Below, in pieces: positions 42,729-51,795 of a DNA stretch of 64,000 nucleotides; positions within the stretch are counted from its first letter, which is position 1, and every line of letters starts with the position of its first letter. Under the pieces are notes generated by a model. The model was not told the DNA's origin, did no database searches, and saw only the letters and a program-made list of their open reading frames with translations. Source of the DNA: an uncultured Clostridia bacterium (GTDB taxonomy: Bacteria; Bacillota; Clostridia; Peptostreptococcales; Anaerovoracaceae); contig CALIXS010000014.1 in assembly GCA_938046095.1 (NCBI GenBank), forward strand, positions 1 to 64,000, read 5' to 3'. A program made the translations under genes and the position numbers.

Positions 42729-43868
42729 ATGCCGCAGGTAACAGATATTAACATGAGGGATACGGAGACGAGGCCATACGTGCCGTGGAAGCTTATAGGC
42801 GATTTTATGACGGACGCATTCAAGTCCGTAGGTGTGCCGGAGGAGGATGCGAAGATCTGTACCGACGTGCTGCTCGAGAGCGACAGGCGCGGCATCGAGA
42901 GCCACGGCTGCAACAGATTCAAACCGATATATATCGACCGCATCAATGCCGGGATACAGAAGCCGGTAACCGATTACGAAGTGATTAAAGACACGCCGAC
43001 CACGCTCGTGGCAGATGCGCACGACGGCATGGGCATGGTAGCGTCATATCGTGCGATGAAATCGATAATAGAAAAGGCGAAGACATACGGCATGGGAGCC
43101 GCCGCAATAAGAAATTCGACCCATTACGGCATTGCGGGCTATTGGACGACAATGGCGACCGATGCTGGTATGTTAGGTATAACGGGCACGAATGCGCGTC
43201 CGTCTATCGCGCCGACCTTCGGTGTAGAGAACATGCTGGGGACCAACCCTTTGACGATTGCAATGCCGACGGATGAGGAGTTTCCGTTCTGTATAGACTG
43301 TGCAACATCCATAACACAGCGTGGAAAGATAGAGTACTACGCACGCGAGGGTAAACCGACGCCTGCGGGCATGGTCATAGGTCGTGACGGTTCCGCACTT
43401 ACGGATTCCGATCGTATATTAGAGGACCTCAAGTCGGGCAACGCGGCTCTTGCGCCTCTCGGCGGCATCGGCGAAGAGCTTGCCGGCTATAAGGGATACT
43501 CGTATGCGACCGTCGTCGAAATTCTTTCGGCGGCACTTCAGACGGGTCGGTTTCTCAAAGCGCTGTCCGGCTTTGATGCGGAAGGCAATAAGAGACCGTA
43601 TCACCTCGGACACTTTTTCATCGTGATAAACCCCGAGTTCTTTGCGGGCGAGGAGCCGTTCCGCAAGACGGCGGGTGATATTCTGAGAGAGTTGCGCGCG
43701 AGCGAAAGGGCGCCGGGCGAGCCGCGCATCTATACGGCAGGTGAAAAGGCGTGGATGACGAGCGTCTACCGTGCCGACAAAGGAGTTCCGGTCGGGGAGG
43801 CGGTACAAAGGGAATTTATCGAGATCCGCGATCGTTATAAGCTGCCGTATACGTTCCCGTTCGAGTAA
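42729..43868 (+). CDS. Ldh family (malate/L-lactate/sulfolactate-type) oxidoreductase
   Basis: A 379-residue NAD(P)-dependent 2-hydroxyacid dehydrogenase of the Ldh_2 (YlbC/ComC) family. The fold-specific segments are ESDRRGIESHGCNRFKPIYI, the catalytic His region NSTHYGIAGYWTTMA, and FCIDCATSITQRGKIEYYAREG. AGGAGG precedes the ATG. Substrate may be malate, lactate, ureidoglycolate or sulfolactate, and context does not decide. It is flanked by terminators and is probably monocistronic. Confidence 0.88.
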   Translation: MPQVTDINMRDTETRPYVPWKLIGDFMTDAFKSVGVPEEDAKICTDVLLESDRRGIESHGCNRFKPIYIDRINAGIQKPVTDYEVIKDTPTTLVADAHDGMGMVASYRAMKSIIEKAKTYGMGAAAIRNSTHYGIAGYWTTMATDAGMLGITGTNARPSIAPTFGVENMLGTNPLTIAMPTDEEFPFCIDCATSITQRGKIEYYAREGKPTPAGMVIGRDGSALTDSDRILEDLKSGNAALAPLGGIGEELAGYKGYSYATVVEILSAALQTGRFLKALSGFDAEGNKRPYHLGHFFIVINPEFFAGEEPFRKTAGDILRELRASERAPGEPRIYTAGEKAWMTSVYRADKGVPVGEAVQREFIEIRDRYKLPYTFPFE

Positions 43869-43870
43869 TG

Positions 43871-43912
43871 AAAAGGTGGGAAAGGTTCATTGAATCTTCC
43901 CCACCTTTTTTA
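43871..43912. terminator. Bidirectional terminator
   Basis: AAAAGGTGGG (43871-43880) pairs with CCCACCTTTT (43900-43909), then further T. It separates the Ldh gene from the converging ABC-2 operon. Confidence 0.85.
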
Positions 43913-43913
43913 T

Positions 43914-45071
43914 CTATGCCACACGATCATGCTTGCGTTTTGATATGACAAGCGCTATGCATATGATGCAGATTGCAAAAGCCAATTGTATTGCGAACGA
44001 CTGCGCTATAAGGCGGTAGTTATCCGAAGTGAGCACGCTCGTGCTGCTCATGGTTCCGAGCATGTCATTCACCCTTTCATACCAATAGACCGGCAGGAAG
44101 CGGGAAATTGCGGTGACACCGGAGCCGAGCAGGCGCTGAGGAACGAAGACACCGCAGAGGAATGACATTCCAAGGCCTATCACGTTGGCGAGAGCGCTTA
44201 TTGCCATATCGTTTTTTACAACGGTGCTTACGAGGAAAGCGATTGATATCGATGTTGCCATAAGAATTGCCGTATTAAGTATAAAGTACCACATGAATTT
44301 TGATCCGTAGAACGACGCGCCCTGTGTGACGAGCGGGAGCAGCAGGCATACAAGCCAGAACGCCACAAACAGGATGCTGAAGGCAAGCACGCTTTCGACA
44401 GTCTGTCGCATGGACGGTATCGGTGAAGCACTCATGCGCGCGCGGATTCCGCGGTCGTGGTAGGCTTTAAGTACGCCGCCGACCGAGTAAATCATGGCTG
44501 ACATGTACAGATACGGGAAATAGCGTAACGTGAAGACGTAGTTTTCGACCTCGCCATCGTTGATTTTAGATGTGTTTACGCGTTCAACCTCAGCCTTTGT
44601 TTTACTGATCTCAATGGCGCGATGAAGCGCCTCGGATAAGGAATAGCCTGCCGCTTCATACGCCTTTATCGTGCGCACGAACGTATTTATCGCGTTGTTA
44701 AGGTAATAGCCTGACGTCGAGCCGGGCACCGATGTAGACTCGAGCTCGAGCGATTCCGAAAAGCCTGACGGAATCATGAGGACATAATCCGTATCACGCG
44801 TATAGAGACTGTGTATGAGCTCGGCCTTGTCACCGTCGGAGGAGATAACTCTGTTTCCGAGGGACAGATAATCAGAGAGGGCGCGCGAAGCATCGGAATT
44901 GTCCCGGTCGACAAGGGTTATGTCGAGGCTTTCGGATTTGAACGTTTCTTTTGTGTTTTCCGGAACAAAATGTACGATCAAGATACATATGATAACGAAT
45001 ATAACGGTATATGATATGAGCATTGCCAGATTGCTTTTGATGATTTTCAGATAACCCTTAAATACTGTCAT
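43914..45071 (-). CDS. ABC-2 type transporter permease (second)
   Basis: A 385-residue membrane protein with an N-terminal helix (about 15-35), a large extracellular domain (about 40-185), and five C-terminal helices ending in a basic tail. This is the ABC2_membrane_3 layout. It overlaps the other permease by 14 bases and forms one exporter with it and the ATPase at 46223. The substrate is unknown; similar three-gene sets with a two-component system export antimicrobial compounds or lipids. Confidence 0.87.
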   Translation of the reverse strand: MTVFKGYLKIIKSNLAMLISYTVIFVIICILIVHFVPENTKETFKSESLDITLVDRDNSDASRALSDYLSLGNRVISSDGDKAELIHSLYTRDTDYVLMIPSGFSESLELESTSVPGSTSGYYLNNAINTFVRTIKAYEAAGYSLSEALHRAIEISKTKAEVERVNTSKINDGEVENYVFTLRYFPYLYMSAMIYSVGGVLKAYHDRGIRARMSASPIPSMRQTVESVLAFSILFVAFWLVCLLLPLVTQGASFYGSKFMWYFILNTAILMATSISIAFLVSTVVKNDMAISALANVIGLGMSFLCGVFVPQRLLGSGVTAISRFLPVYWYERVNDMLGTMSSTSVLTSDNYRLIAQSFAIQLAFAICIICIALVISKRKHDRVA

Positions 45072-46209
45072 ATTTGTTCCTCCTCATCATTATAACTGCG
45101 ATCAAGGTCATGACGAACGCGTATACCGCCAGAATTGCAAGGCGTAAAGTTATTCCGGAGGTTTCCTCGTAAATGTTCAAATAATAAAAAGCATCGCTGA
45201 TTAAAGCTGCCGGATTGAGCCTGTTGATAATAGGACAGGTTTTTTCAATCAGGGATTTCATGTCGCCGATCATAAGGCCGGACAGGAAGCACAGAACAAG
45301 AGGTACGACGACCGTAAGCACGGTTTTACCGACCCCTTTGAGGTGCCCGGCGGCGCCGACCATGATGCCGAACGAAACGCCTAAGAGTGAGCCGATGCCC
45401 GAGATCATAACCATCCCGAAGAAATGCTCCGAAAAGTCGAGACCAAGCGCGAACTGCATGTACAAAAGCAGCATTACGACGCAAACGAACTGTATAAGAA
45501 AGCCGACGGCAAGGTCGATAAAAGCGAGCTTCATCCTTCCCGACGGAGATATGATGCGCCTTGCCGCAAGCTGCGATACATTGGCGGCGTTCTGCTCGCC
45601 GAGCATCTGTCCGGTAAAGGAGCCGTAAAAGCATGCCATGGCGATCAGGGCGAAGAAGTATTCGAGCATATTATTGTATGTTTTGCCGCCGAGCGAAACA
45701 TTAGAGATGTGGTCGGTGTCGTCTCTCAGAGCGTCAAGGTACGCCTGAATGCGAGACATGACGGCGGCGTATGCCGCATCTCCCGTATCGCCGCCGGAGA
45801 GTGTATCAGAGGTAATGTCTTCGATTGCGGCAGCATACCTTTGATATGAATCGGCAACCGAGGAAAGCACGGTCTGGTCGAGCCCCGTACCGCCCACGCT
45901 AAGCTTCACGTCGTCCGAAACGTAGTAAATGCCGCAGACCTCACCGGAATCGAGAGCTTCAACGGCTGTCAATTCGTCCATGTAACGTACATTGAGCAGC
46001 TCGCCGTCAAGAGCCGTGAGCAGCTCCGAAAAGTCTTTGTTTTCTTTTTGTTCGACTACAGCTACGGGAATTTCTGTAAATGTCGGGGTACCGAGGCTGC
46101 CGAATGCGAAGTGATAAAGTGTTGCCAGCACTATCGGAAAGGCGAGCGACCAGAATATGTTGCCGCCCGTGCGGACAACCTGAAGCATCCTGTATTTGAA
46201 TTCCAGCAT
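45058..46209 (-). CDS. ABC-2 type transporter permease (first)
   Basis: A 383-residue permease with the same topology as its partner: N-terminal helix (about 17-38), extracellular domain, then about five helices. ATG 46209 is five bases from AGGAGG (46220-46215); longer frames upstream overlap the ATPase end and lack a site. It follows the ATPase gene by 13 bases. Confidence 0.87.
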   Translation of the reverse strand: MLEFKYRMLQVVRTGGNIFWSLAFPIVLATLYHFAFGSLGTPTFTEIPVAVVEQKENKDFSELLTALDGELLNVRYMDELTAVEALDSGEVCGIYYVSDDVKLSVGGTGLDQTVLSSVADSYQRYAAAIEDITSDTLSGGDTGDAAYAAVMSRIQAYLDALRDDTDHISNVSLGGKTYNNMLEYFFALIAMACFYGSFTGQMLGEQNAANVSQLAARRIISPSGRMKLAFIDLAVGFLIQFVCVVMLLLYMQFALGLDFSEHFFGMVMISGIGSLLGVSFGIMVGAAGHLKGVGKTVLTVVVPLVLCFLSGLMIGDMKSLIEKTCPIINRLNPAALISDAFYYLNIYEETSGITLRLAILAVYAFVMTLIAVIMMRRNKYDSI

Positions 46210-46222
46210 CATATCCTCCTGT

Positions 46223-47158
46223 CTAATCCCTGAGATCCTTACCTGTGAGCTCGAGGAATACGTCATTGAGAGTCGGCTTTTCCGAATATACCGTGCCAAA
46301 CGATATATCTTCGGACTCGAGGTAATGCAGTACATTTATGACAGAACCGACTACGGACGATTTGATCTTGAGCGAGTTGTTCTCATAGACCGCGGAGAAA
46401 ACATTGTCCATGGAGCGTATGTGCGAGAGCTGCACATCCGTAAGAGCGATGGCCTCCACAGTGACGGTTTCCGCAGTTTTTATCATACCCTTGAGTTCAT
46501 TGGCGGTACCGTCCGCTATGCAGCGGCCGTGATCAAGTATTGCGATGTGTGTGCAAATCTGTTCAACTTCCTCCATATAATGAGAGGTGTAGATGATTGT
46601 CGCACCGTCGCGGTTGAGCTCCTTGATGCCGTTAAGTATGTGGTTGCGGCTTTGAGGATCGACTGCAACGGTAGGCTCGTCCAATATGATCAGCTTCGGT
46701 TTGTGAGCTATGCCGCATGCAATGTTAAGTCTGCGCAGAAGTCCTCCGGATAACTGTTTAGGACGTTTTTTTCGGAAGTCTTCGAGTCCCGTGAATACGA
46801 TTGCGCTTTCGACGAGCTCGGTTCGCATCGCTTTGTCCGTGACGTAAAGGCTGCAGAAATAATCAATGTTTTCGGTTACGTTAAGCTGTTCGAACACGGC
46901 GACGTTCTGAAAAACTACGCCTATGTCGCGTTTGCTTTCGTATGATGACGGTATCATCGGCTTGCCGAAAACTTCTATTTCACCGCGGTCGTATTTGAGA
47001 AGCGCGAGGATACAGTTGATTGCCGTCGTTTTGCCCGATCCGTTCGGCCCGAGCAGGCCGAATATTTCGCCCTCGCCAACCGTAAGATTCAGGTGATTGA
47101 GCGCCGTAAGATCGTCGTAGCGCTTGACGAGATTTTGTATTCTGACTGTTTCTTTCAT
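46223..47158 (-). CDS. ABC transporter ATP-binding protein, DrrA/CcmA type
   Basis: A 311-residue ATPase for the ABC-2 permeases. Walker A GPNGSGKTT, signature LSGGLLRRLNIA, Walker B LIILDEPTVAVDPQSR and switch YTSHYMEE are present. The C-terminal 90 residues form the extra domain of DrrA-type exporters. AAGGAG precedes the ATG. The promoter TTTCGG-N17-TATACT (47209-47181 on the minus strand) faces the divergent sensor kinase gene. Confidence 0.9.
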   Translation of the reverse strand: MKETVRIQNLVKRYDDLTALNHLNLTVGEGEIFGLLGPNGSGKTTAINCILALLKYDRGEIEVFGKPMIPSSYESKRDIGVVFQNVAVFEQLNVTENIDYFCSLYVTDKAMRTELVESAIVFTGLEDFRKKRPKQLSGGLLRRLNIACGIAHKPKLIILDEPTVAVDPQSRNHILNGIKELNRDGATIIYTSHYMEEVEQICTHIAILDHGRCIADGTANELKGMIKTAETVTVEAIALTDVQLSHIRSMDNVFSAVYENNSLKIKSSVVGSVINVLHYLESEDISFGTVYSEKPTLNDVFLELTGKDLRD

Positions 47159-47238
47159 GATATTTCTCCTTTATAACCAAAGTATACAGTCCCGGATTGC
47201 CGTCCGAAAGTGTGTTTCGTCATAAAGATATGTGACAA

Positions 47239-47267
47239 TTGTAATATATCGACGGGCAGTGTAAAAT
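47239..47267 (+). promoter_or_regulatory. Promoter of the two-component system
   Basis: TTGTAA (47239-47244) and TAAAAT (47262-47267), spacer 17. The start site would fall at 47274-47275, on the kinase ATG, so the mRNA may be leaderless. Confidence 0.55.
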
Positions 47268-47274
47268 AAACAAT

Positions 47275-48456
47275 ATGAATAAAGAATTGCGTACTATTGC
47301 GGACAAAGTGATGCTCACGGTTTACGGCCTCTTTTTTCTTGTATTCACGGGCGGAACGCCGCTGTTTATACTTTCTCTTTTTGCCGCGACAGGTTTGTCG
47401 TATCTGTCGGAACTGATGCGCAGCAGGTGGAGTGAGGCGGTATCGGCGCTCGCGTATATGGTTTTCGTATCGTTTTTTCCGGATGGGGTCGCTTTCCTGC
47501 CTCTTGTAAGCTATGAGCCGTGCAGGCGCCGTCTTTGGGCGATTCCGACCGTCGCTGCCGTTTTCGGATACGTCTTTGGCGGCAGACTCGAGATATCGGT
47601 TGCCGTAGTTGCAGGATGCGCCTTCTGCGCTTTGATTGCAGGTCGGGAGGCTGTACTCGAGAGGCGCGAAGACGAGGTGCTCGAGATCAGAGACGTATCG
47701 AGCGAACGGCGTATTAATCTTGAGCGGGAGAACAGGAAGCTCCAGATCGCTCAGGACAGCGAGATATATGCGGCGACTATGGCGGAGAGAAATCGCATTG
47801 CGCGAGAGATACACGACAACGTAGGTCATGTGCTGTCACGTGCAATTTTGATGACGGGAGCGCTTTCGACTATAAACAAGGATGAGGCGCTGAAGCGACC
47901 TCTCGCGGATATTGAAGCGTCCCTTGACGATGCGATGAATCAGCTGCGCGCGAGTGTACACGGTCTCTATGACGATTCGATCGATCTGCGTGAGGCCACG
48001 GAGTTGCTCGTGCACGATTTTCATTTTTGCGATATAACTCTCGATTACGACGTTTCGCGGTATGTTCCGCGCGATGTAAAATATTGCATTCTTACCGTAC
48101 TGAAGGAAGCTCTTACCAATATTATCAGACATTCCGACGCGACGCGCGCCGCCGTGACCGTGCGTGAGCATCCGGCAATATATCAGCTGACGGTTGCCGA
48201 CAACGGGACGACGGTTAACAAGGCGAAAAACAGGAAACATACAGACGCCCGGACGGCGGACGTGCGGGAGGCCGGCGTAAATACAATGCAGGAGCAGCTC
48301 GCTTCGGGCAGTGCTGCTGTCGGACTCGCGCAGGAGGCTGGCATAGGTCTAATCAATATGCGTGAGAGAGTCCTCGGTCTCGGCGGGAGATTCAGCATTT
48401 CGACCGATGACGGATTTAGAATATTTATGACTTTACCGAAGAGGGAAGAAGCATGA
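47275..48456 (+). CDS. Sensor histidine kinase, DesK/NarX (HisKA_3) type
   Basis: A 393-residue kinase. About five short hydrophobic segments fill residues 12-125, with almost no extracellular loop, so it likely senses the membrane itself or a partner transporter. A coiled linker precedes the H-box RNRIAREIHDNVGHVLS (phospho-acceptor His). The ATPase domain has VLKEALTNIIRHS (N box) and IGLINMRERVLGLGG (G2). A 25-residue insert between N and G2 boxes is unusual. There is no ribosome site before ATG 47275. The response regulator overlaps by four bases. Confidence 0.88.
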   Translation: MNKELRTIADKVMLTVYGLFFLVFTGGTPLFILSLFAATGLSYLSELMRSRWSEAVSALAYMVFVSFFPDGVAFLPLVSYEPCRRRLWAIPTVAAVFGYVFGGRLEISVAVVAGCAFCALIAGREAVLERREDEVLEIRDVSSERRINLERENRKLQIAQDSEIYAATMAERNRIAREIHDNVGHVLSRAILMTGALSTINKDEALKRPLADIEASLDDAMNQLRASVHGLYDDSIDLREATELLVHDFHFCDITLDYDVSRYVPRDVKYCILTVLKEALTNIIRHSDATRAAVTVREHPAIYQLTVADNGTTVNKAKNRKHTDARTADVREAGVNTMQEQLASGSAAVGLAQEAGIGLINMRERVLGLGGRFSISTDDGFRIFMTLPKREEA

Positions 48457-49082
48457 GAATTGCACTTGTAGACGACGACAGGCTTATAACGGCGGCGCTT
48501 ACGACTATATTGGGAGCAGATCCTGAGCTTCATGTGGTCGCGTCAGGTTCGGACGGGGCGGATGCCGTCAGGATATGCCGCGAAGAAAAACCGGACGTGC
48601 TTGTAATGGATATTCGCATGGAGGGCATGAACGGACTTGACGCGCTGAGCGAAATACTTCGCGAGGACAAAACGCAGCGGGTGCTGCTCCTCACCACATT
48701 TACGGATGACGAATACATAATCAAGGCCATACGTGCGGGCGCGAAAGGCTACATGCTCAAGCAGGATTATACCGCTTTGACTGCGGCGATTAAGGCGGTT
48801 TATTCGGGACAGAGCGTTTTCGGCGAAGAGATCACGGCAAAAATTCCGGAGCTCATTACATCGAATCCCGGCAAACCGACCGATCCGGAGGCGGATTCTC
48901 TCACTGAGCGAGAAGCTGACGTCGCGTCGCTCGTAGCCGAGGGGCTTTCCAACAAAGAAATCGGCGAAAAGCTTTTTCTTTCCGAGGGCACGGTACGCAA
49001 CTACCTTTCATCCGTGCTCGACAAGCTGGATCTGCGCGACAGGACACAGCTGGCGATATATTGTCTTACAGGTAAAAAATAG
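48453..49082 (+). CDS. Response regulator, NarL/LuxR type
   Basis: A 209-residue regulator. The receiver (1-120) has the acidic pair DDD near residue 7, the phospho-Asp in VLVMDIRMEG and the Lys in GAKGYMLKQD. The C-terminal LuxR helix-turn-helix is LTEREADVASLVAEGLSNKE then GTVRNYLSSVLDKL. It is coupled to the kinase and probably activates the divergent ABC-2 exporter. Confidence 0.93.
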   Translation: MRIALVDDDRLITAALTTILGADPELHVVASGSDGADAVRICREEKPDVLVMDIRMEGMNGLDALSEILREDKTQRVLLLTTFTDDEYIIKAIRAGAKGYMLKQDYTALTAAIKAVYSGQSVFGEEITAKIPELITSNPGKPTDPEADSLTEREADVASLVAEGLSNKEIGEKLFLSEGTVRNYLSSVLDKLDLRDRTQLAIYCLTGKK

Positions 49083-49147
49083 ATGAACGGTACACCTTCG
49101 TGCCGCGAAGGTTGTTTTTGTACAGCTGATTTTGTTTATACTGTGTA

Positions 49148-49176
49148 GTGACAGATTTCTGAATTTATAGTATAAT
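49148..49176 (+). promoter_or_regulatory. Promoter of the symporter gene
   Basis: GTGACA (49148-49153) and TATAAT (49171-49176), spacer 17. Confidence 0.65.
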
Positions 49177-49230
49177 ACTCTTGTATTATTAATCATTTAT
49201 ATTATATTAACTGTTATTCGAGGTGGAATT

Positions 49231-50493
49231 ATGGAAAAAAGAAAGAAGCTGTCTATTGCTGTACAGATATTTATAGCTCTGGCTGTCGGCATCGCGGTCG
49301 GTCTGATATTTATGGTTGCCGGGTGGGCTTCATTCGCAACATCCTACATCAAACCGTTCGGAACCATTTTCCTCAACCTGATCAAATTCATCGTAGTACC
49401 TATAGTGCTCACATCAATTACAACCGGCGTCATTTCGATGAAGGACATCCGCAAGGTGGGGTCGATCGGATGGAAGACACTCGCGTACTACTTCTGTACG
49501 ACGGCGTTCGCCGTGCTTATCGGTCTTGTCATAGCTAACCTGTTTAGAGGGACGTATACAGTGCTCACAACAAGCGGACTTGATTATCAGGCTGCGGAGC
49601 CGACGAATTTCATGGATACGCTCGTCAATATTTTCCCTAATAATATTATTGCACCTATGGCAAACGCGTCCATGCTTCAGGTCATAGTCATAGCGCTTTT
49701 CTTCGGCTTCGGCATCATACTTGCCGGGGAAAAGGGGAGGAAATTCGGTGAATTCATCGAGAGTGCAAACGACGTGTGTATGAGGGTCATGCAGATGGTC
49801 ATAGCTCTTTCTCCTATCGGCGTGTTCTGTCTGATAGTTCCGGTGGTCGCGGAAAACGGCCCGCAGATTCTCGGCTCGCTTGCACTCGTTCTGCTCACGG
49901 CATATATATGCTACATTTTGCATGCCGGCATCGTGTATTCGTCGACTGTCGCGGGTATCGGTAAAATAAGCCCGCTTAAGTTTTTCAGAAGCGTATCACC
50001 GGCTATGATGATGGCGTTTTCGAGTGCGTCGTCGGTAGGTGCTCTTCCGCTCAATATCGAGTGCGTGCAAAAGCTCGGCGTCCGTAAGGAGATCGCAAGC
50101 TTTGTTCTTCCGCTCGGCGCTACGATCAATATGGACGGAACGGCTATATATCAGGGTGTTGCGGCGGTATTTATCGCCAAGTGCTACGGTATTGATCTTA
50201 CTGTAGCGCAGATGGCCACGATCGTAATTACGGCTACTCTTGCATCGATAGGTACGGCTGGTGTTCCGGGCTCCGGTATGATAATGCTTGCGATGGTGCT
50301 CGAGAGTGTAGGTCTGCCGGTCGAGGGCATTGCGCTTATCGCGGGCGTTGACCGCATATTTGATATGGGCAGAACTACGGTAAATATTACGGGCGATGCG
50401 GCATGCTCGGTTATCGTCAACAAGCTCGAGAGCATCAAAGAAGCGCGCAGGGGCGCCACGACCTCGGGCGAGTCTTCAGGCGACGCCGAGTAG
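49231..50493 (+). CDS. Dicarboxylate/amino acid:cation symporter (DAACS family)
   Basis: A 420-residue Na+- or H+-coupled importer of glutamate, aspartate, serine/threonine or C4-dicarboxylates. Family signatures are present: SSASSVGALP (first hairpin loop), INMDGTAIYQG, GTAGVPGSGMIM (second hairpin loop), and DMGRTTVNITGDA in the substrate helix. Eight helices are expected. Its position upstream of the threonine catabolic pair suggests threonine or serine as substrate, but a terminator separates them, so this is only a hint. Confidence 0.93.
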   Translation: MEKRKKLSIAVQIFIALAVGIAVGLIFMVAGWASFATSYIKPFGTIFLNLIKFIVVPIVLTSITTGVISMKDIRKVGSIGWKTLAYYFCTTAFAVLIGLVIANLFRGTYTVLTTSGLDYQAAEPTNFMDTLVNIFPNNIIAPMANASMLQVIVIALFFGFGIILAGEKGRKFGEFIESANDVCMRVMQMVIALSPIGVFCLIVPVVAENGPQILGSLALVLLTAYICYILHAGIVYSSTVAGIGKISPLKFFRSVSPAMMMAFSSASSVGALPLNIECVQKLGVRKEIASFVLPLGATINMDGTAIYQGVAAVFIAKCYGIDLTVAQMATIVITATLASIGTAGVPGSGMIMLAMVLESVGLPVEGIALIAGVDRIFDMGRTTVNITGDAACSVIVNKLESIKEARRGATTSGESSGDAE

Positions 50494-50564
50494 CCGTCTT
50501 ACAACAAAAGAAGTTCGCTGATTGCGGCTTGGAATATAACGTATTGCATACGAAACCTATTTCT

Positions 50565-50619
50565 AAACACGGGGCAGCCTGCTTTGTCTGATGATAAACC
50601 GGGCTGTTCTGTGTTTTTT
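50565..50619 (+). terminator. Terminator after the symporter gene
   Basis: A 17-pair stem (50565-50581 with 50600-50616), several G-T pairs, 18-base loop, then TTTTTT. Confidence 0.75.
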
Positions 50620-50681
50620 GACTTTTTCCGTCCGCAATGACGCAAGAGGTGTTAAAATATATCTGTCTTTGTGAAACGATC

Positions 50682-50700
50682 GACCCGCAAAAAGCGGGTC
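50682..50700 (+). other. Leader hairpin of the tdh-kbl operon
   Basis: Perfect 7-bp hairpin GACCCGC/GCGGGTC with an AAAAA loop, 45 bases before tdh. No T run, so it is not a terminator. Confidence 0.5.
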
Positions 50701-50744
50701 GGCGGATATATAACGGCGGTATGTACCGTAAGGGGGAGGACCCT

Positions 50745-51782
50745 ATGAAAAAAATGATGGATGCTCTTGTAAAGCCGACCGCAGGCGTCGGATTGGAGCT
50801 GAGGCAGGTTCCGGTACCTGAACCGGGCCCTGGCGAGGTTTTGATCAGGATCCGAAAAACTGCTATCTGTGGTACGGATGTACACATTTATAATTGGGAT
50901 CCGTGGGCGGCGGAGCATATAAGGCCGCCTATGGTAATCGGACACGAATACGTCGGTGAAATTGCGGCCCTCGGTGCAGGGGTTACGCATTTTCACATTG
51001 GACAGCGTGTCAGCGGCGAGGGGCACATAACATGCGGTCACTGCCGCAATTGCCACAGCGGCGATATACAGTGGTGCAGGGATACGTGCAGCGTCGGTGT
51101 GGATAGGGACGGAGCATTTGCGGAATATCTTTGCATACCGGAGAGAAATGTCATCGAAATAGATGATGGTCTTGACGAGGATGTCGTTTCGTTTTTTGAC
51201 GCTTTCGGAAATGCGACGCATACGGCTCTGATGTGGAAGCTTGTTGGAGAGGACGTCCTTATCACCGGAGCGGGACCGATAGGCTGCATTGCGGCGGCGA
51301 TATGCAAGTATGCCGGCGCACGCCGCGTTATCATAACCGATTTCAATGATTACCGCCTCGGGCTCGCGAAAAATCTTGGAGCCGATTATACCGTCAATAT
51401 CTCCCGCGACGATCTTGGAGCCGTCATGAAAGATGCAGGTCTTAAGGAGGGCTTTGATGTAGGCCTCGAGATGTCGGGTGCCGGGGCCGCGTTCAAGCAG
51501 ATGATTTCCGTCATGAGAAACGGCGGCAAAATCAGCCTGCTCGGCATATCAAACGAACCTGTTGAGCTCAACATGAACGATATCATCGGCAAGGGCCTCG
51601 CGCTTCAGGGCATCTATGGCCGCAAGATGGACAATTGGCATCAGATGTCATACATGGTACAGGGAGGACTCGACCTGCATCCTATAATCACTCACAGATT
51701 TGGTTATAAAGACTTCCAAAAGGGCTTTGATGCGATGAATTCCGGCAGGTCGGGCAAGATTGTCCTGACGTGGTCGGAATAG
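50745..51782 (+). CDS. tdh: L-threonine 3-dehydrogenase
   Basis: A 345-residue zinc alcohol-dehydrogenase-type enzyme oxidising threonine to 2-amino-3-ketobutyrate. The catalytic zinc Cys lies in ICGTDVHIYNWD, GHEYVGE follows, and the structural zinc set is CGHCRNCHSGDIQWC. The cofactor loop is GAGPIGCIAAAI. ATG 50745 has GGGGAGGA directly upstream and gives the normal length for Tdh; the ATG at 50637 would add 36 residues not found in the family. It is 13 bases from kbl. Confidence 0.95.
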   Translation: MKKMMDALVKPTAGVGLELRQVPVPEPGPGEVLIRIRKTAICGTDVHIYNWDPWAAEHIRPPMVIGHEYVGEIAALGAGVTHFHIGQRVSGEGHITCGHCRNCHSGDIQWCRDTCSVGVDRDGAFAEYLCIPERNVIEIDDGLDEDVVSFFDAFGNATHTALMWKLVGEDVLITGAGPIGCIAAAICKYAGARRVIITDFNDYRLGLAKNLGADYTVNISRDDLGAVMKDAGLKEGFDVGLEMSGAGAAFKQMISVMRNGGKISLLGISNEPVELNMNDIIGKGLALQGIYGRKMDNWHQMSYMVQGGLDLHPIITHRFGYKDFQKGFDAMNSGRSGKIVLTWSE

Positions 51783-51795
51783 TTACAAGGGGGAT

